This document shows, in pieces, positions 47,806 to 63,811 of a stretch of DNA of 64,000 nucleotides. The notes below the pieces were generated by a model. The model saw nothing but the letters and a program-made list of their open reading frames with translations, was not told the origin of the DNA and did no database searches. The position numbers were made by a program, and so were the translations under genes. How positions within the stretch are numbered: position 1 is the stretch's first letter; each line of letters opens with the position of its first letter. This DNA is from Rhodosorus marinus (Eukaryota; Rhodophyta; Stylonematophyceae; Stylonematales; Stylonemataceae): contig JAMWBK010000004.1 in NCBI GenBank assembly GCA_029953675.1, positions 1,798,001 through 1,862,000 of the forward strand, in the 5' to 3' direction.

Positions 47806-49968
47806 TTATTTTCCTTTGAACTTTTCACCATTAAAAGATTGTTCGGTCGCGGGGGGTGGTGCCTTTGATCTCCTCGGGCCCCGCAGAGAAAGCAGGGCCT
47901 TCTCGAGTTCGTTGATCGCCGTTTTGATATCCTGAAAATCGAGAGCGCTTGCAGCGTACTTGGCTGCCTTTTGGGCTGCCGAAATGTCCTGGATTGAAGG
48001 TGAAAAGTTCGAAACTGGCTCACGCGGAATCGGAGTCGACTTGGAAACGCCGAGTCCGGTGGTCTGCGCGCTCGGAGGTGCTACATTCGGAGCAGGAGGC
48101 GGGACATCAGCACCGGATACTACTCTGTTAATGTCGCTCGGCATAATTGGGGGTGTTTCCACAAGCGGTGTTGAGTTTCGTGCTACCGCGCCTGTGATGT
48201 ACGCCACTTGCTCGCTACTGTGGAGGTTCTCCAAATGCTCATGACTGCAAGCACATTCGAAGACACAAGACGGTCAAATTCCCTTGTCAAAGGCTAAGTA
48301 CAAAACCACGAAAGCTATAGAGCTGACGGCGGTAACAAAACAAATACCTTGGAAATCGATTCTGGTATGGAAGCCTGCTTTCTTCCTTATCCGCCTGCGG
48401 ACTGTGGTAGTCGTGGAGATATATCGTTAGTCATCAAACGCAGTCCCCTGACAATCCGTATGTGACCCCGCAACTTACCCGCCATAGACTTCTTGATTCA
48501 AATTGGAATCCGAAGGTGGCCGTGGAAGGCCTCGTGCCGTGTTCGGCACGACACCTGTGTTCTGACCGCCCTCTACAGAAGGCGTCTGCGTAGGGTAAGA
48601 ACCACTACCCATTTCACCGGCTCGACCAGGACCCCTCGGAATTGGATCCTGCGAACTTTCAGCGGGTGGAGTAGGACCAGGACCAACTTGCCCAGCGTAC
48701 ACGCTAAGATCAACGGGTTGATATGGCACGCTCGGTTGGTCTTCAAATGAATGGTTCATCGCATACGAGTCAACCCCGTACGACGGCATCATCTGCACCT
48801 CACCACTGGGCTGGTATCCACTGGGCGGGTATCCGCTAGGCATTGAATAAGTGCCTTGAGTTGCTGGTGCTTCGTCAGTTGCATTGGAAAGCGGAGCAGA
48901 ATTTCCCGTCGACGAGCGATGGGCATCGCGGGGCTGAGTGTAAGGGTCATGCGGGGGTACTGAGTCATAGTTGCTTTCATATTCGTAGGGGTCCTGTCCC
49001 ATGGACCTACTGGATCCTCCAGTTGCTGGTGGGGACGGTCCCCCTGGTGCATGATCAGTAGAATGTGCCCCCAGGCCACTTTGTGATAGGCTTCTGTCAG
49101 GAGCGCTGTGTTTGTCGCCGAGGCCAAATTCACGAAGGAAAGCGCTTAGTTTCAACAGAACCAAGCAACTGAGTTGAACTGTAGCTTTTTTTTTGAAATA
49201 CCTTGACTCATCTTCCCCAGTGTCGGCAGCTTCCAAAGCGGCCGCTGCGGCTTCGGCCTCCTTTTTTGCTTTTATCTGTTTGTACTCTTCAATTTTTTGC
49301 TTCAAGAGCTCCGGGTTTTCGTTGGGACCTCCAGCGGTAGGCTTCTTCCCGGCGAAAACTGCCTTGCTAATTTCTACTGACTTGTGCCTCGAGAAGTTGA
49401 GCTTTTTCCTTGATTCATCGTCCAGAGGGCCAAAGTACTGGAGCACTTCGAATAGGATCTTCGCATTGTAAAACGTGCGAGCAGTGTTGATATCTGCCAT
49501 GCCCAACACATCGGCAGAATCGGCTTCAAAAAACGTATCATAGGCCAGTTCTGCAATGTGCGCTTGACATGCTTCCTTCTTTATCTCCGGATCAATTTTG
49601 GCCCGTTGCTCTTTTGCCTAATGACGTACACAACGCAGTACCATTCAGGGGGATCAGGCCCACTGAAGGTTTTGGGTGACCACTACTTGACTGGGGTTTA
49701 ATTACCTGCTGCATGAGATCCTCCAGAAGAGCGGTGGACTTCGGATCATCTCCAGTCCTCTGCTTCACGACTAGTTGTGCTGCAAAGATAAGGCCTGCGC
49801 TGGGTCCCAAACTCCTTCTTCAGTCCACTGCTGCTAGCAAAGAAAATTTGTTATTGGCTACTTACAGTACGCCGAGGTAATATAGTCCCCTTCCAGCTCA
49901 TACCTCTTCGCACTGGACAAGTACTTCCCAATAGATTTTAGGGATGCAGGAACATTTCCGGAAGACAT
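47806..49968 (-). CDS. VTA1: VTA1/LIP5 homologue (VPS4 activator, ESCRT-III)
   Basis: Cofactor that stimulates the VPS4 AAA ATPase in multivesicular body formation. The first exon (to 49968) reads MSSGNVPASLKSIGKYL, typical of the VTA1 N-terminal MIT-like domain. The following exons give AYDTFFEADSADVLG and TARTFYNAKILFEVLQYFG, with the FYNAKILF core. A long Pro/Ser/Gln-rich linker follows (about 48480-49130). The C-terminal VSL helices (AQKAAKYAASALDFQDIKTA) are in the last exon at about 47815-48234; these dimerise and bind VPS4. At least five introns are needed. Together with the VHS/GAT protein and VPS18 it gives three endosomal sorting genes in this window, but they are not adjacent. Confidence 0.9.
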
Positions 49969-51349
49969 TGCCAAATCCTCTGGCCCGGGCCTCTCCACTC
50001 AAGACCTGCAAAACCCAGACAATGCTTCTATTCTTCTGTCCCCGTGCGGCTGGGGAACCTCAAACCCACTCCCTCGCCCTGACAGTCCAAGTCTCCTCCA
50101 AAGTCGTCTGGACCCTTCACAACCACCCCCCTAAAACAGTTTCAAGTCCCTCTCAACAAAGCCTACAGCTCTCTAGCTTTCTCTCCAGACACAAAACTAC
50201 ATCAATCGCTTGAGTGCGTTCATGTCAACCAACAAACCAATATCCTCAGCCTCTTCCTTTCCACTCCCAATCCTCAGCTGAAATACACCACCCTTTGGTT
50301 TACCCTATCATTCTCCTCCCAACCCACCCGGACACATACGACGAAGTAGACTTCTACCACCTGCCTCACCAACCGATGCTGAAATAACTCGTTATCTGGA
50401 TATTGACGATTCCGAATCGAAGCCAGTCATCCAAAAGGAATGACAAGTCGATCAGTTGACCAAAACCACCCTCATCACCCTGAACTCGAAAAATAAATTC
50501 AACCGGAGCTTAAACAAAGGGAGCCAGCCCAGCACCTCACCCACCTAGCGCAGAAGAGCTTCCATTTACTCGTTTGGTGCTCCCCTTTTTTTTGTTTCTT
50601 TCTCGATATGGTGGATGAATTCCGCTTTGACAGCAACGATGGAAGAGAAGGAGAAGGAAGAAAAGCTCTTGTTCATCGCAACACCCCATCGTGACGAAGG
50701 ACAACTTCTTCGCAAAAGGTTTCACCAAGTACGGTCTTAAAAAGTCATCTCAATCAGAGAGCCTTCCCTTTCGCTCTTTGAGGGGTAGTCTCCATAGTAC
50801 GTATTGTACTAATGGAGTACAATACGTACTAGGAAGGATACGCGTTAGTACTTTTAGTACATGGCAGCGAGTGTACTGTTGTAGGGTTTTGGGTTCAATA
50901 GTACTCCTCAACGGGGGTTGTTTTCACTGGAGTACGATGGAGAGGATGTGTCCGTAGCGCGGGGATTGGTACGGCATGTTGTCAAAGTACGACGATTGGG
51001 CGGATTAAAAATCGCTTTTCTTCTAACTTAAAGCTCGTTCGCTGTTCAAGTGGATGTCGTTTCCCTTGTCCCGGTGGTGAGCGTGTTTTTTTGCCCGATC
51101 CGTTCTTACGAGGTTTCGAGTTTGAGTTTGGTCAGACTCATCCACTATTCGCGCGTCGTCTTGTTATCAATTTTCTGCGTTAGAGCGCACGGGTCAAAGG
51201 TCCGGGCAAAATACGCTTTGCGGAGATCCTGAGCCCGGGAGCAGTGAAGTCGAAAACCTTTTCATTCAAACGCTTAGGCTTTACTGACAATGTGGTTGCT
51301 ATCCCACAACCAAAGCGACAGTGCAAGTGAGTCTCTGAGTTCTAGGAGC
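49969..51349. other. intergenic between VTA1 5' end and glutamate dehydrogenase 3' end
   Basis: About 1.38 kb. The part 50000-50500 is C/A-rich and non-coding. The part 50720-50990 is packed with GTAC-containing words and a perfect inverted repeat (listed separately). Small frames at 50537-50957 and 51050-51232 have no homology. Confidence 0.45.
50795..50831. repeat. perfect 16-bp inverted repeat with 5-nt loop
   Basis: TAGTACGTATTGTACT (50795-50810) and its exact reverse complement (50816-50831) flank AATGG. It lies within a cluster of about ten AGTAC/GTACT words between 50725 and 50990. It could be a cruciform, a dimeric protein-binding site in the VTA1 upstream region, or a hairpin in the distal 3' region of the dehydrogenase transcript. 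Confidence 0.75.
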
Positions 51350-54629
<3,280 letters not shown>

Positions 54630-57600
54630 TTAGTCGTCAGGTTTTATCTGGATCGGAATGCAGACTTTCTGCAAGCAGAGCCCCTCCTTGGACACGATGT
54701 GCAATGTAGTTGCGTTCGTATCGTTCAGCTCGTGTGGTGGAGTGGTTCCAACCTTTCTTGACGGGTACAATGCGTGGAGACGCTCTGTGATTTGCTCTAT
54801 GTAGTCCCTCTTGGGTAGTTTCCAGTTAGGCCGCTTCAGTCACGTTGGCTAGAATGGTAGATCAACTCATAATCCCTTGCCAAATATAGGCAAAATCCCT
54901 CCATGAAGGAAACCTCGAGCGGTAGGGAAGGGGCGTGTATCTGAATATCCGAATCCTCTGATATCTTTTTCTAGCGAAAGCAGTAACCTTTAAGACGCGG
55001 AATAGTGGTTCCGATATCCAAGCACCTCCTCTCTACCAAAATCGTAGTGAATATGTGCTGTCCGGGGCGTGCATATTGGACGAGGGAAGGCGCGTGCGAG
55101 GTCCAATCGATGTTCGGAACGATCGTGGAGCCGGTCGTTGCTTTCCTTGTTCCAAAAGATCTTCTTCGTTTCACGCCCAGCCGAACGATTTCCGGGCGAA
55201 ACGTGTTGCTAGGGTTGCTTCAAAGTTGCTTTCACCGCTGTTATGCTTTTTTCTTTATCTGCAATATAATTAAAATTTTAAGTTTTCCAACGATTTTTCC
55301 TAGTCGTTGCAACGCGCTCCTCAGAAGTTTGCGTGCCTCAGCCCTTCAAGCCAGAGTTCCAAAGCATCAATGCCAACTTTCTGGATGCCGACTCCGGGCT
55401 CTTGCGATACGCTCGCTGTTGATAGGCTCTGGATCGAGTCTCTGTCAGCTCCTTTCGTGTCCGTCAGGGTGAGCACGTAACCTAGTCGCCAAGAAGAAAA
55501 CATATGCTTTTCAGCTTAAACCGAAGTGGGCTGAGAGGAGTCCGAGCTCCGACAGTGCCGCAGGAATGTGGCTGTGTTCCCACTCACGGAAACTGCGCCC
55601 GTGTGGGGTCGGGTTCTGGGTTGTAAACAATTCGCTCAGAATGTTTGGGTTCGGGAAGATATCCTCCACGACATGCAGCAGTGGGCGTCTTCTCTTCAGA
55701 TGCTTCTTCTGGGACAACGAACTTGGCCGAATTTCGGGATGGTTTTGCATTGCATGCAAGGTGGCTTCAGAAGGTATGCAGCCTTGTAGCGGTTCCCATA
55801 TGGCCTTGGCCGCCGTTAACGAGAAGCGTCCAAGCTCAACTAGAGTCTGAGCATGTCAGATAGAGCACCTATTAGCGCGCTTTCTAGAGGGGCAGCAGGG
55901 CGATATACCGGCAGAACTCACCTTAAGCTCGCTCACTCTGAATAATACAATGAAATCTTCCCGATCCACCAGGGTATGGAAACGGACTATGGCTTTGATC
56001 AACCTGTCCAATATGTTGGTCTGGAGGTTGTCTACTAGGAGAGCACCGTCCACAAAGATAATTCCTCCACGTCGGAAGAGCTCCTTGCACAGAGTCCCGC
56101 TCAGCAACTCGTGTGGACCTCTCATTCGGCTGAGCTTTGATATTGCTCTCTGAGAGACGCTGATGAACTTTACCGAGGTCGCCAGCCGCAGGTGCACTGT
56201 CCACGAGAAGGATGTGAACGAGTCCGCCTTCTCCGGTACGAACACATAGTCTACGTCAGCAACTTGAACTGGATACTTTCCAGGCTTGATCTTCTCAGCA
56301 GGGAAGTCTATGGCGCCGCTCTTCGACGCACTCAGAATCAAGCTCTTCAGTTCATGGCGATCTAGTGTCAGGGTGACATCAATAAATGCAAACAGCTTTT
56401 GAGTTGAAGCTCACTGTCAACGACATATGGTAGCAGGGGATCACGTCGCCATCTCAAAAGGGCTCACCTTCGTTCCGGACCAAAAACCTACACGACGCCC
56501 AAGAAGTACTGATCCTAGGCCTTGGGCTGCTGTGCAGAGTTCTGGCACGGCCGCCCAGGTCTTTGAATGAGAAAAACCCCACGATTCCACGGTCACTTAT
56601 TGGCAGAGCACTGTTGTGGGCTCTCGAAAGGACGCTGCCAACAGTAAGGAGGAAGTCTACCTGCTGGGAACTTTTATGATCCTGTGTTTTCCGAAGCTTA
56701 AAGTCGGTCACTGCCTCTTCGCTTCCTGGGAAACTGCCACAGAAAAACTCCTTCTTCTGCACGAGTTCATCCGCCAGCGACTCGAGCCTCATGTTCTGCT
56801 CATGGAGAGCTGAGAATGCGAAGCAAGCCAACTGCATACCCCCAACCCGGGTTTGACATGAGCGATCGATTGACCATGTGAGTGCAGGCAGAGCTCAGCG
56901 TCAGAAGCCACAGATCAATCTTTTTGGTCGTACCTTGGTCGCATCGACAAACTTCTCCATCAGGCCCCTGTCAGATTGATTGTCCATACTGTGCCTGGAA
57001 TGCAGCACCAGCGTTGTGGGCCAGGACTCCCACGGAGGGGGATAACTACTATGCAAACTTGTCGGAATCGCATAACAAGCATACAGACTGGCATCGCCAG
57101 ATCCCTCAACTCGCAATATTCCATTCCAAAGGTTGAAAGATCCAGCAGGCCTGCTCAGTGAAGTTCTCTCTGTCCACGACCAAACGAGCGATCTGATTCA
57201 GTATTTATGGACATCGGGCATCAGGCAAATCTTCAATTTACTCACCTTCCTCTCCGCCGTACGGTCTTTTCCTATTGTAGGCGGGTGTTGGACGACCCTC
57301 CTCTTCGTCAGAGTTCGTTTGCATCGTTTTCAGGTGCACGGCCGTGTTTCGGGCGGCGCCGGGTGTGCCCCTACGATTCTCAGGTTTCCCTCTGTCCTCT
57401 CGCAAAACGAGGCCAAGAATTGTGTTTTTTCGATTTTCGATGTTGGTCACTATTCCAATCACATCACCATCTCTCAGAGTCTTTGGAGCGGAGCCCTTCC
57501 CAACGCGTTCGCCGTTCACATATGTGTGATTGGACGACCTGAGAACACGCGTTACGAATTTGGCACTCAGTACGGAAGAGCACAACCATCTAGGAGGGAG

Positions 57601-57919
57601 ATTTAGCTCTTTCAGCTACGTACATGTCCTCAATCTGAACCGCGGAACCAGTATTATTTTCGTTATGGGGAACAGACGCCACGAACTGCAGACGGCTTAT
57701 TCTCGTCAAATCGAATCCCTTCTCCCTAGCGAGGAACCTAAACGTCTCGCGACCAACATTCGCCTTCTCTCCAGCATAACCCTCGAGCGTCAGGATACAC
57801 CTATCCGTGGTCCACTCAGCATACGGCTGGGCAGTTGACGAAGAACCGCCGATACCAGACGCCGGATTGTTTCCATGACCGTTGTAAATGAGGAAAAATC
57901 CGAAACGCATCTGAATCAC
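54630..57919 (-). CDS. FHA-domain protein with possible SPOC-like domain, otherwise unrecognised
   Basis: A chain of minus-strand exons with short gaps, so one gene is likeliest, but two are possible. Exon 1 (from Met 57919) and exon 2 (about 57238-57520) join to an FHA domain: ANVGRETFRF, LTRISRLQF, then SSNHTYVNGERVGKG and LRDGDVIGIV. FHA domains bind phosphothreonine. Residues from about 57160 to 56620 (LWNGILRVEG, WPTTLVLHSR, MQLACFAFSALHEQ) look like a SPOC fold; this is tentative. Later exons at 55920-56341, 55510-55860, 55321-55503, 54971-55174 and 54630-54845 are open and protein-like but unfamiliar. The last exon contains RDYIEQITERLHALYP and ends at a TAA at 54630. The last two exons could not be joined in phase, so an exon is missing or misplaced. 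Confidence 0.5.
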
Positions 57920-58587
57920 TCCTCATCTCCGCCCACATCCAACACCAAAATGTACAAACGCCCCTCCCCCCTCCTTTCCCTGCCAAAACGAGAAGCGAAA
58001 GCGGCAACCAAACCAAAATCCAAGATCTTATCAAGTAAAACAAAAAAGTGACTCACTCCGTTCCCATTGGCAACCGAGAAGAAGAAAAATAAAATATAAG
58101 AAAGCGATTTCCTCAGTCCGTTTTGCAATATACACGTCAGCTCTAACCCAGGAAGTAGACAGAGGAAAGTCCCGCCCACTTCTGCGTTAAGCTCGACCAG
58201 GAAGCCCAAACTCACCATCCACAACAGATTTTCAAATAAAAGCAAACCGAACACTACTCAATTTAGGGGGTTTTCCAGCCTTTTTTGTTGATTGATAAAA
58301 ATGATTGATCTACCTAGGGCGGTGGTTTCGGACTAGATATTGACTGAACTTAATATTAGGCCTGGTGGTGTGTGTTTGATGTGGGGTTGGGGGGAGGGGC
58401 TGGCTTTTAGGGCAGTGTAGTGTGCTGTGGGGAATCATTGTTTTTGTTTTTATGAACGAAACATCCCCGTTCGATTCGACAGGGTGTGTAGTGTTGATTC
58501 ACAGGTATAGTCCAGTGGAGTTCAGATTTGCACTGCCTGTTGGAGCCTCGTCCCATACTCAGAAACGTTTCAGGTTTGCAGAGGGTG
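57920..58587. other. intergenic between FHA gene 5' end and propeller gene 3' end
   Basis: About 670 bp, with no supported gene; a minus frame at 57916-58254 lacks homology. It holds the FHA gene promoter. Confidence 0.4.
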
Positions 58588-61500
58588 TCAATGAGATGAG
58601 CGTTCTATGATTGCCGAGTACAAACCCATCGACCCGTTCCGCATGACACCAAGAATTGACAAGCAGATATTTCCGGAGTCGATCAGGACATGGTCCTTTT
58701 CACCAGGCTTTCTCGCCTGGATGACCAAGGGGACGAAAAAGTGCGAGCCTCCCGGAATCTCACGAACTCCCAGCTCCACGATAATGTCACCAGTCGTAAA
58801 ACTCGGCGGGACCTCGATGGAGTGGTGGTTCTGGTGCAACGCGAGGCTCCTCTCGACAACTCTAGCAGATGCATGCAAACCGTCACCACAGTTAGCTATC
58901 AGGAAAGCTCGAGCAGGATAAGCCAGTGCACATCGGATCACAGGGAGACGCTCACCTTCCAAACAGCAGTCTAACACGCCGTTCTGAGCAAAACAGGAGG
59001 CAACCGGGATATACCGAGGACGGCAACGAGCAGAGATATGGAAATTGGTACGTATTCAGCGTAATGCTCCTTTGGCCGATAATCTCTCCATCAACAATCA
59101 TGAGGAGCATCAAATTCGTGTGCGCGTGAATGCACGCCGCGAGAAGTCCGCCGTTGTCCTCCAGCTCAACTGTGCTTATTGCCATGATCCATGGACCATG
59201 GAGTGACGACCTTTCCACGGCGGAAACTTCCCCTTCGCTACTGGCTTCAAATTTCCACAACGCTACGCCGAATTCCTACTTGATCAGCGCGGAAGTGACA
59301 AAAAGAGAACCCGTGGTCTTAGCACAAAAGAACGGCTAGGGAACAAAATTATGCCCAGCATGCGTTTGCCAGGGAAAATTTTGTTTCGCACCGTCCCAAG
59401 TAGCAAGAGCCCCTCTCCCGCAGTTGCAATCGCAGAGCAGCTGTATGGAAGTGTGTATTGAAGTTTGAGCTCAAGGCCACTGCACTCATCTTGAGAGGGT
59501 AGTTGGACAACACCAATATGGTAAACTTCGTCAGAAGATGCCACAAGCAAGCAGACAGTGCTGAGTGGTCGCAGGGCTCTAATTCATTTGCAAGTTGAAA
59601 GTGAAGCACGATTAGAGGTGAGACTCCTAAGAACAATCTAGCGACTAAATTCGCAAGAAGTTGCTCACGAAGAGTTAGAGGGAATGTACAACTCCGCCGC
59701 ATCGAAGTAGGCGGACTTGTATCCTAGCGTGACTACGTCTGTTTCTTCTAGAGTAGATTGGTCAATGATCGACACGCTCTCCATTCCTTCAAAAGCCCTC
59801 GTCGCACAAAGTAGCTGTTCGATAAAAAAAAAAGGGCACTGAGAATAGTGCGGAGAGACGGATAAACTAGAGCCTCTTGTCGGAGGGGAATTACCAGGCA
59901 ATTGCTAGCTCTGCTCGCGAACAACTTCTTCGGGAGTAAACCTTCAAGAGTACGGGAATTTATCGCCACGCTTTCCACGCTGCTGAGATCTCCGAAACAG
60001 AGCCTCCCGTCCGTAGACACCCAACAAATCTGAGCAAAACCGCAAGAGTCGTTTTAGTCCAGTTTTGAGCGGTGTGGATCCGTAGAGGGCATCAACCTAA
60101 CCTTCCCAGATGCAAGCCCCCAATGACAGGCGCTGGAAACAGTAGTATTCACATACGAGGTTCTTCCCTCATTGCATAGAATCACACCAGGAGATCCTGG
60201 ACTGTACAAGTAGCACCGAGTTCGAGAGAGCTGAATCACGACCAGCTCAGAAGCGCCAATCTGCAGGACTGCGCTCTCGGAAATCACCGATCTAAACGCG
60301 ACAGTATTCGAGGAAAAAACAATCATTTGCTCCGATATGGTTAGTACGATTTTTCATGGTTCACAATTTGTCCGCATTTGGCTACTCAGCGTACTTGGGC
60401 AATGACTTCCTCAACTCTGTTACGGCGTCATGGTGTGATTGTTTCATCACGATCCTGGCCACGGACCCATTGTTTCCTGTACAAAGTATCGAAAACTGGT
60501 CCAGAAGGAAAGAAAAGTTAGACTCGTGAGACCGAAGCGGTCAAATAACCCAAAGTTAAATATATGCAATCCACCATGTTCCGACTGAAACATACCCCCC
60601 CCTTCCCTTTGGACGGTTCTGTCCACCACTGCATGACTATTGACTTAATTACTTTACACCCGGGGACGTTGACCACTCGCAGAGGGCTCAAGTCTGCCCC
60701 ATCATAAATCAAGAGCTCCTCACTGAACCAAGTTGCAACTAGGGCAAGCCTGAAAAGTACAAAAGCATTAGCGCCAGCAAGAAAGTGGACGTTCATACTA
60801 TAAGCGGAAACGAGCGGGGCACAAACTAAAAATGCGCTGCCGGAAATACATACACCCCATTCTGTTCCAAGAAGTTCTTGGGACCGAAAGCAACTGCAGA
60901 CGCTTCACCAGGCAGCTTCCTCTTTGCAAGAACGCGACCGCTGAACTCGTCGGCGTTCCGCTCCATTTTGTACAGGAACATGTCTTCCTGGCCTGTACAT
61001 ATCAGGAGCCTATCGGTACCGTCGTGGATACTACAAATTGAGCAGGTCGCTCCTCCCGGAAAAGACAATGAGCTGGAAAACTGTTCCGCGGGTCTATTCG
61101 ACAGAATTTGCACTCTGTGCTTGGTTATCTACAGGAGATGTTTGAAGAACGAACGCTGGTCAAACATCTTGCATCAAATGTCGAGCCCACAGCACAAGGT
61201 TGATTAAAAACAACAAACAGGCGGTTCTGCTCCTTCTATCGAGCTCGCAATAACCAACCCGAGCTTGAGATGTAGGGCTACCTGAACGAATGCTCCACAG
61301 CTTAATGCTCCTGCCCCCAAGGTGATCTCGTCCTTCACCAGATTGTCGAAGGGAACAGAGATGGGCTGCAGACCATGATTTGGATCATCCACAAACGCAA
61401 GATGAGCTTCCGACTCAGGACCAGTGCGGATGAACATGATCCTATGCGGGTAGAGCAGAGTATTGGCTTCAGCATTCTTCTGATCTATCTATTCCTTCCC

Positions 61501-63811
61501 GAAGAGCATGCACCACGAGCAGTAGAGTACCTTTTCCAAGATCCTCGGAACGTCGCGGCGACGAGGATACTGCAGTTGTCCGGCAAGTTTTCGCTACTGG
61601 AAACGTTCGGGATTAAATCAAAGCCGACCCGGATCCTCGAAACGGATCCGGACATGGACATAATCGTTTGTGCGTTCCACTCGATTGGCTCCTTGCTCTC
61701 CTCATGCATATCCCCACTCCCACAGCACGTGAAAACAATCGTAGAACCGTTGGAGGGGTCAACACTTGATACCTTGGATGAACACGATACAATGCCATGC
61801 GAACGTCAAGGCCTGACACAGCCCACTTACTTTCTCTGTGGCTGAGCATGCTTTAGGCATACTCACCATGTCTCGAATATCTCCTTTGTGGCGAACAGGA
61901 TAAAGCGTAGCGTAGCCACCCATTGAGTCTACATCTGCGATGCAAACATCTCCAGAAACCCCCCAGATCAACACAGTCTTCTGGTTCGGAAAGGGCCTCA
62001 TAGGGCCACCGCTATAAGAGAGAGGTTCTGGTTCCTTTCCGTAGGTCATTCGGCCATCAACGGGGCGGAAGCACTCAGGGAAGCCCGTGACGTCTAGTCG
62101 CTTGCAGAAGAGTCTGAAGTTCTGCCCTTCTTCTCTGATGAGCACGCGACACAACGTGTTGTCGCTGCGGAGCAATAGAAGAGCATTTTGATGAGAAGGC
62201 ACTTGAAACCGCGTCGCCGACAATATCTCCAGATTCTTGTCTGCCCACGAGAGAAGAATCGGCTGTTCAAGCTTAGCAGAAACCAAACAAAAAAAGGATA
62301 GCAGAAGGAGCTAGACCCAAACCGTACACACCTTCATCGTTCTCGACGAAATTTTCCAAGTACAACTGGGAGAACGGTCCTGAACACAAGCGCTCGTGAT
62401 GGCTGATCAAGCTTATCCTGTTCCGGTACACAAAAGCAAGCACAACAGCTGTGCGAACAAAGCGGTTCGGCGATCGCTTGAGTACGATGCCATTAATAAA
62501 TACAGATTGGCCAGTAGGAGTAGACGGGGAAATAGTTACAAACCTTCAGACACCCCAGGGTCCAAGAACCTCTTGTTCGTCATCGAAACCACCTGCATGT
62601 ACCCGGCATCGACGACTCCCGATTGTGTACAAGAAAGCTCGTCCGGTCTATCTGAGCGGGTTTGCAGTATAAACCACTGCTCGAATGAAAGATTCGTAGC
62701 GTTCCGCGTGCAAGCGAGCAAGGATAATCCATCGGAGACTACAACGTCGTCGTATCCTGTTGAGTTGACGAGGAAACCGATTACTGAGTGGTTAGGTGCT
62801 TAGCCCCATCGTCGCGTCTGAGATTCTCAACGTCCTATGGACTTTCCACTTCCTTCGGGTTGCGGGCAGGTGGTGGATTCGACTGAGTATCTCGGCGTAT
62901 TCTCACCTAGCTGTACAATCAAACCTACATCTTTGCAATCAAGTCGCGAGAAACGGGATCCTTGCCTAGGTGGATCGACCTGTGTCTCCGTCACAGTGTA
63001 CAGACCCTGATTGTCTCTCTTGAGAATGCAGACCCAAAACTTGCAATCCTCGGATATCAAAGTAACGATTCGGAAAGTTCCGGGGAGGTTCTGCAAAGCC
63101 ATTAACTTCGAGGGTCTAAGCTGCTTGCCTGGAGACTGCGTAAAAGCGCTTGTACCACCATAACCTGCGCCGGGGGAAACATGGAACAAAACACAACGGG
63201 TACAACAAAAGCCCACACGGATACCGTTAGGAATGCTTTTCGTCTGCTTTCGGCTAGTTGAGTCTACTCTTTGCCATTAGCCTCCGATAAAATGAGTAGA
63301 GCAGCTTACTCATCTTCAAAAGTCGGTATGAGCCAGTAGATTGATTCAAAACGCAGCGCAGGACAACCCAGCCGCCGCCGCGAAAAGTCACGAAAATATC
63401 ATCCGCGGTGCCCAGATACTTGCCGGGGACAACATCGATTGAGATATAGTCTGTACAGCGAATTCTACAGAGCTCTTCAACTCTGCCGTCGTCATTTTCC
63501 GGGTCCAATCCAGGCTGAGACCAAGAACCCTCGTTCAGAAACCTGGCGACGACCAACAACCCTTCATCTGTTATGTACACTGCCTGGGGTTCAGGACTAT
63601 CTACAAACCTTCCACAAACAATATATTCTTTTATCTCAGACGCTTTAAGTTTTCCCCAGGAGCCCAGTCGGGACCATGAACTAGAAGTCCGATCTGGCGG
63701 ACCGTCCCCAATTCCAGCTGGTTCGATATTTGCACCTCTTCCACCATTTCTGGAGTTTGACAACGTCAGCAGTTCTCTTGGATTCCTTGATGCCCATAAA
63801 TCCATGTCCAT
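58588..63811 (-). CDS. DDB1/CPSF160/SF3B3-superfamily multi-propeller protein
   Basis: A large multi-exon gene, over ten short exons, coding for roughly 1300 residues. The N-terminal exon (63254-63811) has EYIVCGRFVDSPEPQAVYIT and a propeller-like GTADDIFVTFRGGGWVVL. Mid-protein exons include AVAFGPKN (about 60870), and at 60054-60326 ISESAVLQIGASELVVIQL, which resembles the QIT..SIRL blade of CPSF-A proteins. The exon at 59891-60020 aligns to the DDB1 blade ending in LGPLP/E type LHIRTVPL (here GRLCFGDLSSVESVAINSR). The end, GNICLSILGVMRNGSMGLY, matches the GTVNGMIGLV region of DDB1. The CPSF-A C-terminal helical segment after that is not seen. Which subfamily (DDB1, CPSF160, MMS1) is not settled. 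Start is the Met at 63811, preceded by an in-frame stop. Confidence 0.55.
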
